A stretch of DNA of 64,000 bases from Styela clava (GCF_964204865.1 NC_135251.1:15872001-15936000), one strand, 5' to 3'. Positions 32,720 through 44,363 are shown, numbered from the stretch's first letter. Notes: a model not told the origin generated them from the letters alone. Translations and numbers: made by a program.

Positions 32720-32785
32720 GCCCGGTTAGCTCAGTCGGTAGAGCGTTGGAATTTTAATCCAACGGTTAAGGGTTCAAGTCCCTTT
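32720..32785 (+). pseudogene. tRNA-Lys(TTT) lacking its acceptor 3' strand
   Basis: Loop ATTTTAA (C32 to A) and GGTTAAGG. After CCCTT the sequence jumps to TGTTCCGGG: a 14-bp deletion between short CTT repeats removed residues 66-73 and part of the trailer. It cannot form an acceptor stem. Repeated at 48973 and 59733. Confidence 0.75.
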
Positions 32786-33596
32786 GTTCCGGGAAGGTTC
32801 AATTTGTAAAAAAGATCACGCATTAAAGAATATGTCCTTTGTTCCAACGCAGACCGTAGCCCGGTTCCACAGCCGGTGGAGCGTCTTTGTTCCGGGAAGA
32901 TTAGATTGTGTATAGCTGGCGTTGGACATAGCAAAATGCACAAACACACTTATAATTGTTTTAGCTGCTAAATCATTGACTTTTATCATCCGTTATATCT
33001 TTTGTTTCAATTAATGCAGACCGTAGCCCGTTTAGCTCAATCGGTAGAGTGTTGAAATTTTCATCCAACGATCAAGGAGTCAAGTGCGCTATCGGGCGCC
33101 TCTTTGTTCCGGAATGGTTTAATTTTTAAAAAAGATCACGCATTAAAGAATATGTCCTTAGTTCCAACGCAGACCGTAGCCCGGTTACCACAGCCGGTGG
33201 AGCGTCTTTGTTCCGGGAAGATTAGATTGTGTATAGCTGGCGTTGGACATAGCAAAATGCACAAACACACTTATAATTGTATTAGCTGCTAAATCGTTGA
33301 CTTTTATCATCCGTTATGTCTTTTGATTTAATGCAGACCGTAGCCCGGTTAGCTCAATCGGTAGAATGTTGAAATTTTTATCCAACGATCAAGGAGTCAA
33401 GTGCGCTATCGGGCGCCTCTTTGTTCCGGAAAGTTTCAATTTGTGAAAATAGATCACGCAGAGAAGATTAACGTTAGATTGTATATAGCTGGTGTTGGAC
33501 ATAGCACAATGCACAAACACACTTATAATTGTGTTAGCTGCAAAATTTTTTCTTTTTTTATCATCCGTTATGTCTTTTGTTTTAACGCGGACCGTA

Positions 33597-33669
33597 GCCC
33601 GGTTAGCTCAGTCGGTAGAGCGTTGGACTTTTAATCCAACGGTCAAGGGTTCAAGTCCCTTATCGGGCG
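33597..33669 (+). tRNA. tRNA-Lys-TTT: tRNA-Lys(TTT), identical to reference, with T7 terminator
   Basis: Full match plus trailer CCTTTTTTTGCGG. It is one of only three copies that combine a perfect tRNA with a perfect Pol III terminator (also 44048 and 49850). Leader ACGCGGACCGTA. Confidence 0.95.
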
Positions 33670-33912
33670 CCTTTTTTTGCGGGAAGGATCTATTTGTAAA
33701 AAAGATCCCGCAGTAAAGAATATGTCCTTAGTTCCAACACAGGACGTAGTCCGGTTACCACAGCCGGTGGAGCGTCTTTGTTCCGAGAAGATTAGATTGT
33801 GTATAGCTGGCGATGGACGTAGCACAATGCACAAATACACTTATAATTGTATTAGCTGCTAATTCATTGATTTTTATCATCCGTCATGTCTTTTGTTTGA
33901 CTGCACACCGTA

Positions 33913-33985
33913 GCCCGGTTAGCTCAGTCGGTAGAGCGTTGGACTTTTAATCCAACGGTCAAGGGTTCAAGTCCCTTATCGGGCG
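33913..33985 (+). tRNA. tRNA-Lys-TTT: tRNA-Lys(TTT), identical to reference
   Basis: Full match; leader GACTGCACACCGTA; the next copy is exactly 317 bp downstream. Trailer T3. Confidence 0.92.
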
Positions 33986-34229
33986 CCTCTTTGTTCCGGG
34001 AAGGTTCAATTTGTAAAAAAGATCACGCATTAAAGAATATGTCCATAGTTCCAACGCAGACCGTAGCCCGGTTACCACAGCCGGTGGAGCGTCTTTGTTC
34101 AGAGAAGATTAGATTGTGTATAGCTGGCGATGGACGTAGCACAATGCACAAACACACTTATAATTGTATTAGCTGCTAATTCATTGATTTTTATCATCCG
34201 TCATGTCTATTGTTTGACTGCACACCGTA

Positions 34230-34302
34230 GCCCGGTTAGCTCAGTCGGTAGAGCGTTGGACTTTTAATCCAACGGTCAAGGGTTCAAGTCCCTTATCGGG
34301 CG
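34230..34302 (+). tRNA. tRNA-Lys-TTT: tRNA-Lys(TTT), identical to reference
   Basis: Full match; leader GACTGCACACCGTA preceded by TCTATTG. Trailer T3. Confidence 0.92.
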
Positions 34303-34798
34303 CCTCTTTGTTCCGGGAAGGTTCAATTTGTAAAAAAGATCACGCATTAAAGAATATGTCCTTAGTTCCAACGCAGACCGTAGCCCGGTTACCACAGCCG
34401 GTGGAGCGTCTTTGTTCCGGGAAGATTAGATTGTGTATAGCTTGCGTTGGACATAGCAAAATGCACAAACACACTTATAATTGTATTAGCTGCTAAATCA
34501 TTGATTTTTATCGTCCGTTATGTCTTTTGTTTTAATGCAGACCGTAGCCCGCTTAGCTCAAATGGTAGAGTGTTAAACTTTTTATCCAACGATCAAGGAG
34601 TCAAGTGCGCTATCGGGCGCCTCTTTGTTCCGGAAAGTTTCAATTTGTAAAAATAGATCACGCTGAGAAGATTAACGTTAGATTGTATACAGCTGGTGTT
34701 GGACATAGCACAATGCACAAACACACTTATAATTTTATTAGCTGCAACATTTTTCATTTTTATCATCCGTTATGTCTTTTGTTTTAACGCGGACCGTA

Positions 34799-34871
34799 GC
34801 CCGGTTAGCTCAGATGGTAGAGCGTTGGACTTTTAATCCAACGATCAAGGGTTCAAGTCCCTGATCGGGCG
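34799..34871 (+). tRNA. tRNA-Lys-TTT: tRNA-Lys(TTT), CAGATGG/CGATC variant with T7
   Basis: D loop CAGATGG, variable CGATC, T-stem base mismatch (CCCTG). Duplicate at 51052 has the normal D loop. Trailer T7. Confidence 0.6.
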
Positions 34872-35830
34872 CCTTTTTTTGCGGAAAGGATCTATTTGTA
34901 AAAAAGATCACGCAGTAAAGAATATGTCCTTAGTTCCAACGCAGACGTAGCCCGGTTACCACAGCCGCTGGAGCGTCTTTGTTCCGAGAAGATTAGATTG
35001 TGTATAGCTGGCGATAGACATAGCACAATGCAAAACACACTTATAATTGTGTTAGCTGCTAAATCATTGATTTTTATAATCCGTTATGTCTTTGGTTTTA
35101 ATGCAGACCGTAGCCCAGTTAGTTCAATCGGTAGAGTGTTGAAATTTTCATCCAACGATCAAGGAGTCAAGTGCGCTATCGGGCGCCTCTTTGTTCTGGA
35201 AAGGTTCAATTTTTAAAAAAGATCACGCATTAAAGACTATGTCCTTAGTTCCAACGCAGACCGTAGCCCGATTACCACAGCCGGGGGAGCGTCTTTGTTT
35301 CGAGAAGATTATATTGTGTATAGCTGGCGATGGACATAGCACAATGCACAAACACACTTATAATAGTATTAGCTGCTAATTCATTGATTTTTATCATCCG
35401 TCATGTCTTTTGTTTGACTGCACACCGTAGCCCGGTTAGCTCAGTCGGTAGAGCGTTAAACTTTTTATCCAACGATCAAGGAGTCAAGTGCGCTAACACA
35501 AACACACTTATAATTGTATTAGCTGCTAAATCATAGATTGTTATCGTCTGTTATGTCTTTTGTTTTAATGCAGACCGTAGCCCGGTTAGCTCAATCGGTG
35601 GAGTGTTAAACTTTTTATACAACGATCAAGGAGTCAAGTGCGCTATCGGGCGCCCTTTGTTCCGGAAATGTTCAATTTGTAAAAATAGATCACGCTGAGA
35701 AGATTAACGTTAGATTGTGTATAGCTGGTGTTGGACATAGCACAATGCACAAACACACTTATAATTGTATTAGCTGCAAAATTTTTGATTTTTATCATCC
35801 GTTATGTCTTTTGTTTTAACGCGGACCGTA

Positions 35831-35903
35831 GCCCGGTTAGCTCAGTCGGAAGATCGTTGGACTTTTAATCCAACGGTCAAGGGTTCAAGTCCCTTATCGG
35901 GCA
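35831..35903 (+). tRNA. tRNA-Lys-TTT: tRNA-Lys(TTT), GGAAGATC variant with T7
   Basis: Same allele as 30551, 5,280 bp downstream of it. Trailer T7. Confidence 0.55.
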
Positions 35904-36146
35904 CCTTTTTTTGCGGGAAGGATCTATTTGTAAAAAAGATCCCGCAGTAAAGAATATGTCCTTAGTTCCAACACAGAACGTAGCCCGGTTACCACAGCCG
36001 GTGGAGCGTCTTTGTTCCGAGAAGATTAGGTTGTGTATTGCTGGCGATGGACGTAGCACAATGCACAAATACACCTATAATTGTATTAGCTGCTAATTCA
36101 TTGATTTTTATCATCCGTCATGTCTTTTGTTTGACTGCACACCGTA

Positions 36147-36219
36147 GCCCGGTTAGCTCAGTCGGTAGAGCGTTGGACTTTTAATCCAACGGTCAAGGGT
36201 TCAAGTCCCTTATCGGGCG
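36147..36219 (+). tRNA. tRNA-Lys-TTT: tRNA-Lys(TTT), identical to reference
   Basis: Full match; 5,280-bp partner of 30867. Trailer T3. Confidence 0.92.
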
Positions 36220-37205
36220 CCTCTTTGTTCCGGGAAGGTTCAATTTGTAAAAAAGATCACGCATTAAAGAATATGTCCTTAGTTCCAACGCAGACCGTAG
36301 CCCGGTTACCACAGCCGGTGGGGCGTCTTTGTTCCGGGGAGATTAGATTGTGTATAGCTGGCGTTGGACATAGCAAAATGCACAAACACACTTATAATTG
36401 TATTAGCTGCTAAATCATTGACTTTTATCATCCGTTATATCTTTTGTTTCAATTAATGCAGACCGTAGCCCATTTTGCTCAATTGGTAAAGTGTTGAAAT
36501 TTTCATCCAACGATCAAGGAGTCAAGTGCGCTATCGGGCGCCTCTTTGTTCCGGAATAGTTCAATTTGTAAAAATAGATCACGCTGAGTAGATTAACGTT
36601 AGATTGTGTATAGCTGGTGTTGGACATAGCACAATGAACAATCACACTTATAATTGTATTAGCTGCTTAATAAACAGATTCCGACGATCCGGTATATGTT
36701 TCGTTTAACGCGGACCGTAGCCCGGTTAGCTCAGTCGGTAGAGTTACCTCAGTCGGTAGAGCGTCTTTGTTCCGGGAAGATTGGATTGTGTATAGATGGC
36801 GTTGGACATAGCAAAATGCACAAACACACTTATAATTGTATTAGCTGCTAAATCGTTGACTTTTATCATCCGTTATGTCTTTTGATTTAATGCAGACCGT
36901 AGCCCGGTTAGCTCAATCGGTAGAGTGTTGAAATTTTTATCCAACGATCAAGGAGTCAAGTGCGCTATCGGGCGCCTCTTTGTTCCGGAAAGGTTCAATT
37001 TGTAAAAATAGGTCACGCTGAGAAGATTAACGTTAGATTGTGTATATCTGGTGTTGGACATAGCACAATGCACAAACACACTTATTTATACTTGTATTAG
37101 CTGCTAAATCATTCATTTTTATCATTTGTTATGTCTTTTGTTTTAATGCAGACCGTAGCCCGGTTAGCTCAATCGGTAGAGTGTTGAACTTTTTATCCAA
37201 CGATC

Positions 37206-37317
37206 CAACGATCTTCACCCTGAAATATGGCCAATTTATAATTTAATTTATTGCAATTTGTATGTTTGTGCCTATTTTAAGTATGGTTAGAAATAAACTA
37301 CTGATTACTGATTACTG
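37206..37317 (+). mobile_element. 112-bp retroposon-like insert, copy 2
   Basis: Same insert and flanks, 5,280 bp downstream of copy 1, with GAAATAAAC where copy 1 has GAAAAAAAC. It lies about 370 bp before LINE copy 1. Confidence 0.55.
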
Positions 37318-37671
37318 AAGTAGTCAAGTGCGCTATCGGGCGCCTCTTTGTTCCGGAAAGGTTCAATTTGTAAAAATAAATCACGCTGAGAAGATTCACG
37401 TTAGATTGTGTATAGCTGGTGTTGGACATTGCACAATGCACAAACACACTTATAATTGTATTAGCTGCTTAATAAACAGATTCCGACGATCCGGTATGTG
37501 TTTCGTAACGCGGACCGTAGCCCGGTCAGCTCAGTCGGTAGAGCATCTTTGTTCCGGGAAGATTGGATTGTGTATAGATGGCGTTGGACATATCACAATG
37601 CAGAAACACACTTATATGTGTATTAGCTGCTAAAACATTGATTTTTACCATGTGTTATATCTTTTGTTTTA

Positions 37672-38832
37672 ATGCAGACCGTAGCCCGGTTAGCTCAGTC
37701 GGTAGAGCGTTGGACTTTAAATCCAAAAAGATTTGATATACTAATCAATGAAGGGAAAGCGGAAAACATGATCGAAATCAAAAGGCTAAAATCGCAGATC
37801 GAGATAATTCAAGATGAACGAAACAAAAGGGACATACTAATGGCAAAAATGAAAAACCTTGAAGAAGGGGAAAGGCCCACCAAAACCTTTTCTGAAAAAA
37901 TCCGGCGCAGATCTAGGCAAACAACAATAGAAGAGCTGGTGACAAATGACCAAAATGTAAAAACAAATCCCGGGGAGATCATATCAATAGTAGAAAGTTT
38001 CTATAAGAACCTATGGGGCAAAGAGAATATAATGCAAGAACAATACCAAAATCGTTATCTAAACTTAATGGGCTCTTCTAAAATTGCAGATGAGGATAAT
38101 ATCATACTAGAAAGTTATATCTCACAAGAAGAGGTATATAGGGCGATAAAATTTATGGGAAACGATAAATCCCCAGGATTTGATGGTCTATCCAAAGAAT
38201 TCTACCTGACCTTCTGGAACTCTATTAAAAAGCAATTTACTCAACTTATGAATAACATATTATATTTCGGCCAAATACCAAAATCTGCTACCATAGCGAA
38301 AGTTAAATTAGTATACAAGAAGGGAGACAAAACAAATTTAAAAAATTGGAGGCCAATCACAACGCTCAATGCAGACTATAAAATCCTATCAAGAATCCTT
38401 GTTAAACGATTAGAACCAGTACTAAACAAAATCATAAGTCCATCCCAGAAATGCGCACTCAAGCAAAGATGTATGGAAGATGTTCATTATAATATAGACG
38501 CTATAATTAGACACTGCAAAATGAAAAATATCCCCGGATCACTAATAATAATAGACAATCTTAAAGCTTTTGATAGAGTGAATCATGACTTCTTATTTAA
38601 AATTTTACATCAAATTGGACTTGGAAATAGAATCTCAAAAGCAATTAAAAGCATGTATTACGGAATTAAAAGTCAGGTAGATGTAAACGGTAGACTCACG
38701 CAGGAAATCGATATTAGACAAGGATGCCCGTTAAGTATGCTTCTCTACGCCATCAATATAGAGCCCCTAGCAAGATCGGTACAATTAAATGCCAATATAC
38801 ATGGTATCCAACTGGGGAGATACGAGCATTAA
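37672..38832 (+). pseudogene. LINE copy 1 ORF2-like frame, 5' part, ending at a premature stop
   Basis: The frame starts in the tRNA leader and runs to TAA at 38830-38832, where copy 2 has AAA (Lys). The stop falls just before the FADD active site, so this copy cannot make a complete reverse transcriptase. The frame remains open after the stop to 40224. This single substitution is the only disabling change I see between copies. Confidence 0.9.
37684..37726 (+). pseudogene. 5' half of a tRNA-Lys split by LINE copy 1
   Basis: Reads from GCCCGG through GGACTTTAAATCCAA, then enters LINE sequence. The A box is intact. The loop is CTTTAAA instead of CTTTTAA, i.e. anticodon position 36 is A. The 3' half is at 40685-40725. 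Confidence 0.9.
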
Positions 38833-40224
38833 CTCGATCAGTTTGCTGATGATATCACGTTCGCAGTTAGAGATCAATTATCTATTACAGAAATCTTTCA
38901 CGAGCTAGACAATTTCCATTTAGCAACAGGACAAAAAATAAATAAAGATAAGACCGAAGTTCTCTGTATTACAAAAGAATCGCATAATTTAGTGAACAAT
39001 TCGCCACATGGGAACTACATAAAACAAAACACCATAATACTTGGAATACAATTTGGAAATATGGACTTAAACAATATGTGGCAGGTAATCGAAAATAAGA
39101 TGATACGAACCCTAAATTACGTTAAGCTGCGAAACCTCACCTGGTATGGTAAACTGATATCAATCAACTCCATGATTATGTCTGTCATAATCTTCCATAC
39201 GAGAGTAAAGAGAATCCCGAAAACGTATATAAAGAAAATCGAGAGTGCGCTGTTTAAGTTCCTCTGGCACCCGCAAAAGATAGAGGCCATTAGCAGAAAA
39301 TCGCTACAAAGAATGTGGAACGATGGTGGGATCAATATGATTGATGTTGATGCAAAAATAAAGGCATGTGCAGTGGAAAAAATGAGATACATCGTGGGTA
39401 ACGAACCCCTAACTCAATTTTGGCAAACAGAGGCATTATACTCTTTGGGATCCAGAGTCAAGCAAATTAACAAGGATAGATACACCAACTCAATGCCCCA
39501 CAGCAATACTATTCCAGAGCAATGGGCATACATCCTCGACATCTATAAAGAATTGAATTTCTCGCAATCCACCTGGGAGGTTGCAAGACATAAAGACCTG
39601 TACATGAAATTGAAGAACAACAGGACAGCCAAAGACAAACAACAGCTGCTGAATGTGAATTGGGAAGAAGCTCACCTATTTAACCATGATTATAAAAATA
39701 AGTTTACTAACGCGGAACGAATAATCTCGTATCGCATTATAAGAGAGGGGTACATATTCGGCGATCGCTTGAGGGGAATGTCCCTCAGGTATGATGCTCT
39801 CGGAAACTTAAAAATATTAGGCTGCAAATTTTGCAAAGGGCCTGTAGACAATACAGGACATATAATTATAAACTGTAAATCAACGAGGAAATATGCGGTA
39901 AAACTTTTAAAAATTCTTAACAGCGTACTAAGCAACTCCATCAAAATAACTCTAAAGGAAATATTCTACAATAGTTACAGGGGGCATAACCGAATAGTAG
40001 TCACCAAATGTTATGTAATATGGAAAAAGAACTTAATTGGCACCAAAATAAGACTGGATATCCAAAATAAATATTTGTCCCCTATGGACGATGACATAAT
40101 TTCAAAAACAATATCTCACTTTACACAATTTTTAAACACAATGGAGAACACTTTTACTAACCTTAATTTTCTCGGAATAGTAAATAACTGGAAGGAGATC
40201 CTAAATGGATATTCAGCTACATAA
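38833..40224 (+). pseudogene. LINE copy 1 ORF2-like frame, 3' part
   Basis: Continues in the same frame with the FADD motif, thumb region and the CX2CX8HX4C knuckle, ending at TAA 40222-40224. A Met at 38992 could start a 410-residue fragment lacking the catalytic palm. Confidence 0.85.
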
Positions 40225-40384
40225 CGCAATCCACCATAAACAAAAGCATATCTGCCCAAGTGGACTCTGCAATTTTATTCATTTTTTATGTCGGAAATAC
40301 CATCACATATTAAGCGGACGTGATGAATCGGAAGCTTCACGGTGGATGTCATGCTGTGTGCGTGTTAAGCGTCACGCAGTATGT

Positions 40385-40516
40385 ACGGAAGCCGGGGGCG
40401 GAAGTTGAGCTATGCTATGCATGGTGCAGACGGAAGCCCTGGGCGAAAGTTATGCTGTGACATACAGTGTATACCGAACCCCGGGGTGGAAGTTTGTGCT
40501 GTGCAATGGCGCGGCA
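40385..40516 (+). repeat. Three imperfect ~44-bp repeats in the LINE 3' UTR
   Basis: Repeats start at 40385, 40430 and 40473, each with a core like ACGGAAGCCGGGGGCGGAAG followed by TATGCTGTG-like sequence. They are GC-rich in an AT-rich element. LINE 3' UTRs often carry the RT-recognition structure; a role here is only inference. Confidence 0.6.
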
Positions 40517-40644
40517 GATACTGAAGCCTCCATAAGTTTATGACTGCTGCTTATGCAGTGGCATGCTTATGAAGCGTTATACCGATATGACACGGATATG
40601 ACGTGGCATTAGACACTGATCTGTGCCTTGGAAAATTCTGATCC

Positions 40645-40677
<33 letters not shown>

Positions 40678-40684
40678 ATAATAA

Positions 40685-40725
40685 TTTAAATCCAACGGTC
40701 AAGGGTTCAAGTCCCTTATCGGGCG
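40685..40725 (+). pseudogene. 3' half of the tRNA-Lys split by LINE copy 1
   Basis: TTTAAATCCAACGG continues through an intact T arm (B box GGTTCAAGTCC) and ATCGGGCG. Linker AAAAATGAACACGC follows, as at 27545 and 29288. Confidence 0.9.
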
Positions 40726-41573
40726 CCTCTTTGTTTCGGGAAGGTTCAATTTGTAAAAATGAACACGCCGTAGCCGTAGCCCGGTTACCACAGCCGGTGG
40801 AGCGTCTTTGTTCCGAGAAGATTAGATTGTGTATAGCTGGCGATGGACATAGCACAATGCACAAACACACTTATAATTGTGTTAGCTGCTAAATCATTGA
40901 TTTTTATCATCCGTCATGTCTTTTGTTTGACTGCACACCGTAGCCCGGTTACCACAGCCGGTGGAGCGTCTTTGTTCGGGGAAGATTAGATTGTGTATAG
41001 CTGGTGTTGGACATAGCAAATTGCACAAACACACTTATAATTGTATTAGCTGCTAAATCATTGACTTTTATCATCCGTTATGTCTTTGGTTTTAATGCAG
41101 ACCGTATCCCAGTTAGTTCAATCGGTAGAGTGTTGAAATTTTCATCCAACGATCAAGGAGTTAAGTGCGCTATCGGGCGCCTCTTTGTTCCGGAAAGGTT
41201 CAATTTTTAAAAATGATCACGCATTAAAGACTATGTCCTTAGTTCCAACGCAGACCGTAGCCCGATTACCACAGCCGGGGGAGCGTCTTTGTTCCGAGAA
41301 GATTATATTGTGTATAGCTGGCGATGGACATAGCACAATGCACAAACACACTTATAATAGTATTAGCTGCTAATTCATTGATTTTTATCATCCGTCATGT
41401 CTTTTGTTTGACTGCACACCGTAGCCCGGTTAGCTCAGTCGGTAGAGCGTTAAACTTTTTATCCAACGATCAAGGAGTCAAGTGCGCTAACACAAACACA
41501 CTTATAATTGTATTAGCTGCTAAATCATAGATTTTTATCATCCGTCATGTCTTTTGCTTCAATGCGGACCGTG

Positions 41574-41646
41574 GCCCGGTTAGCTCAGTCGGTAGAGCGT
41601 TGGACTTTTAATCCAACGGTCAAGGGTTCAAGTCCCTTATCGGGCG
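41574..41646 (+). tRNA. tRNA-Lys-TTT: tRNA-Lys(TTT), identical to reference
   Basis: Full match; leader TGCGGACCGTG after CTTTTGCTTC. Trailer T3. Confidence 0.92.
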
Positions 41647-42296
41647 CCTCTTTGTTCCGGGAAGGTTCAATTTGTAAAAAAGATCACGCATTAAATAATA
41701 CGCAGACCGTAGCCCGGTTACCACAGCCGGTGGAGCGTCTTTGTTCCGGGAAGATTAGATTGTGTATAAGCTGGCGTTGGACATAGCCCAATGCATAAAC
41801 ACACTTATTTATACTTGTATTAGCTGCTAAATCATTCATTTTTATCATTTGTTATGTCTTTTGTTTTAATGCAGACCGTAGCCCGGTTAGCTCAATCGGT
41901 AGAGTGTTGAACTTTTTATCCAACGATCAAGTAGTCAAGTGCGCTATCGGGCGCCTCTTTGTTCCGGAAAGGTTCAATTTGTAAAAATAAATCACGCTGA
42001 GAAGATTCACGTTAGATTGTGTATAGCTGGTGTTGGACATTGCACAATGCACAAACACACTTATAATTGTATTAGCTGCCTAATAAACAGATTCCGACGA
42101 TCCGGTATGTGTTTCGTTTAACGCGGACCGTAGCCCGGTTAGCTCAATCGGTAGAGCGTCTTTGTTCCGGGAAGATTGGATTGTGTATAGATGGCGTTGG
42201 ACATATCACAATGCAGAAACACACTTATATGTGTATTAGCTGCTAAAACATTGATTTTTACCATGTGTTATATCTTTTGTTCTAATGCAGACCGTA

Positions 42297-42369
42297 GCCC
42301 GGTTAGCTCAGTCGGTAGAGCGTTTGACTTTTAATCCAACGGTCAAGGGTTCAAGTCCCTTATCGGGCG
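42297..42369 (+). tRNA. tRNA-Lys-TTT: tRNA-Lys(TTT), anticodon-stem variant
   Basis: GCGTTTGAC puts T29 opposite C41. Its duplicate at 58549 has the reference base, so the change post-dates the duplication. Trailer T3. Confidence 0.7.
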
Positions 42370-42849
42370 CCTCTTTGTTCCGGGAAGGTTCAATTTGTAA
42401 AAATGAACACGCATTAAAGAATACGCAGCCGTAGACCGGTTACCACAGCCGGTGGAGCGTCTTTGTTCCGGGAAGATTAGATTGCGTATAGCTGGAGTTG
42501 GACATAGCACAATTCACAAACACACTTATAATTGTATTAGCTGCTAAATCATTGATTTTTATCTTCCGTTATGTCTTTTGTTTTAATGCAGACCGTAGCC
42601 CGGTTAGCTCAATCGGTAGAGTGTTAAACTTTTTATCCAACGATCAAGGAGTCAAGTGCGCTATCGGGCGCCTCTTTGTTCCGGAAAGTTTCAATTTGTA
42701 AAAATAGATCACGCTGAGAAGATTAACGTTAGATTGTATACAGCTGGTGTTGGACATAGCACAATGCACAAACACACTTATAATTGTATTAGCTGCAAAA
42801 TTTTTCATTTTTTTCATCCGTTATGTCTTTTGTTTTAACGCGGACCGTA

Positions 42850-42922
42850 GCCCGTTTAGCTCAGTCGGTAGAGCGTTAGAATTTTAATCCAACGGTCAAG
42901 GGTTCAAGTCCCTGATCGGGCG
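42850..42922 (+). pseudogene. Damaged tRNA-Lys(TTT) with T7 terminator
   Basis: G6 to T in the acceptor, anticodon stem TTAGA/TCCAA (mismatch), loop ATTTTAA (C32 to A) and T-stem CCCTG. Four structural changes make a functional tRNA unlikely. Also at 59102. Confidence 0.6.
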
Positions 42923-44047
42923 CCTTTTTTTGCGGAAAGGATCTATTTGTAAAAAAGATCACGCAGTAAAGAATATGTCCTTAGTTCCAACGCAGACGTA
43001 GCCCGGTTACCACAGCCGCTGGAGCGTCTTTGTTCCGAGAAGATTAGATTGTGTATAGCTGGCGATGGACATAGCACAATGCACAAACACACTTATAATT
43101 GTGTTAGCTGCTAAATCATTGATTTTTATCATCCGTCATGTCTTTTGTTCGACTGCACACCGTAGCCCGGTTACTACAGCCGGTGGAGCGTCTTTGTTCC
43201 GGGAAGATTAGACTGTTTATAGCTGGTGTTGGACATAGCAAATTGCACAAACACACTTATAATTGTATTAGCTGCTAAATCATTGACTTTTATCATCCGT
43301 TATGTCTTTGGTTTTAATGCAGACCGTAGCCCAGTTAGTTCAATCAGTAGAGTGTTGAAATTTTCATCCAACGATCAAGGAGTCAAGTGCGCTATCGGGC
43401 GCCTCTTTGTTCCGGAAAGGTTCAATTTTTGAGAAAGATCACGCATTAAAGACTATGTCCTTAGTTCCAACGCAGACCGTAGCCCGATTACCACAGCCGG
43501 GGGAGCGTCTTTGTTCCGAGAAGATTATATTGTGTATAGCTGGCGATGGACATAGCACAATGCACAAACACACTTATAATAGTATTAGCTGCTAATTCAT
43601 TGATTTTTATCATCCGTCATGTCTTTTGTTTGACTGCACACCGTAGCCCGGTTAGCTCAGTCGGTAGAGCGTTAAACTTTTTATCCAACGATCAAGGAGT
43701 CAAGTGCGCTAACACAAACACACTTATAATTGTATTAGCTGCTAAATCATAGATTTTTATCGTCTGTTATGTCTTTTGTTTTAATGCAGACCGTAGCCCG
43801 GTTAGCTCAATCGGTGGAGTGTTAAACTTTTTATACAACGATCAAGGAGTCAAGTGCGCTATCGGGCGCCTCTTTGTTCCGGAAATGTTCAATTTGTAAA
43901 AATAGATCACGCTGAGAAGATTAACGTTAGATTGTGTATAGCTGGTGTTGGACATAGCACAATGCACAAACACACTCATAATTGTATTAGCTGCAAAATT
44001 TTTGATTTTTATCATCCGTTATGTCTTTTGTTTTAACGCGGACCGTA

Positions 44048-44120
44048 GCCCGGTTAGCTCAGTCGGTAGAGCGTTGGACTTTTAATCCAACGGTCAAGGG
44101 TTCAAGTCCCTTATCGGGCG
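44048..44120 (+). tRNA. tRNA-Lys-TTT: tRNA-Lys(TTT), identical to reference, with T7 terminator
   Basis: Full match, leader ACGCGGACCGTA, trailer T7. First tRNA of the 1,669-bp repeat, copy 1. Confidence 0.95.
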
Positions 44121-44363
44121 CCTTTTTTTGCGGGAAGGATCTATTTGTAAAAAAGATCCCGCAGTAAAGAATATGTCCTTAGTTCCAACACAGAACGTAG
44201 TCCGGTTACCACAGCCGGTGGAGCGTCTTTGTTCCGAGAAGATTAGATTGTGTATAGCTGGCGATGGACGTAGCACAATGCACAAATACACTTATAATTG
44301 TATTAGCTGCTAATTCATTGATTTTTATCATCCGTCATGTCTTTTGTTTGACTGCACACCGTA

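Larger units (their letters stand above)
29582..37230 (+). pseudogene. Type B pseudo-tRNA-Lys copies, group 3
   Basis: Starts: 29582, 30150', 30300, 31188, 31622, 31878 (interrupted by a 112-bp insert), 33026, 33343, 34547, 35113, 35430', 35580, 36468, 36902, 37158 (interrupted by the same insert). Copies 31188 and 36468 read GCCCATTTTGCTC, a further divergent form. The spacing of equivalent copies shows the 5,280-bp higher-order period. Confidence 0.75.
29582..37630 (+). repeat. ~5-kb higher-order pair (offset 4,965 then 5,280 bp)
   Basis: 29582/34547 and 29834/34799 are offset 4,965 bp. From 30150/35430 to the 112-bp inserts the offset is 5,280 bp. The 315-bp difference is one extra unit in the second copy. 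The LINE is present only after the second member, so it inserted after this duplication or was lost from the first. Confidence 0.75.
37727..40684 (+). mobile_element. 5'-truncated L1/Tx1-type LINE, copy 1, inserted in a tRNA-Lys anticodon loop
   Basis: About 2.96 kb in the same orientation as the tRNA genes. It holds the ORF2 region from just before the reverse transcriptase to the C-terminal zinc knuckle, a ~420-bp 3' UTR, 29 A's (40647-40675) and a TAA-repeat tail. The endonuclease domain and any ORF1 are absent. Flanked by the 11-bp duplication TTTAAATCCAA (37716-37726 and 40685-40695), as expected of target-primed reverse transcription. Copies 2 and 3 share the site and flanks, so all three descend from one insertion spread by segmental duplication. 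Confidence 0.92.
32300..43060 (+). repeat. 10.76-kb LINE-bearing higher-order block, copy 1
   Basis: Matches 48553-59312 at a constant offset of 16,253 bp (16,252 after the LINE tail). It includes the LINE, the truncated tRNA and the C1-variant tRNA. Edges fall in the spacer TATAGCTGGCG, consistent with exchange inside the array repeat. Confidence 0.8.

Noticed and set aside
10262-37683. SINE cluster derived from tRNA-Lys
   Set aside because: Copies are strictly head-to-tail on one strand in shared units, with no target duplications or LINE-like tails; tandem duplication explains them.
39117-39944. Antisense open frames within the LINE (also 55370-56197)
   Set aside because: Shadows of the RT frame with no recognisable features.
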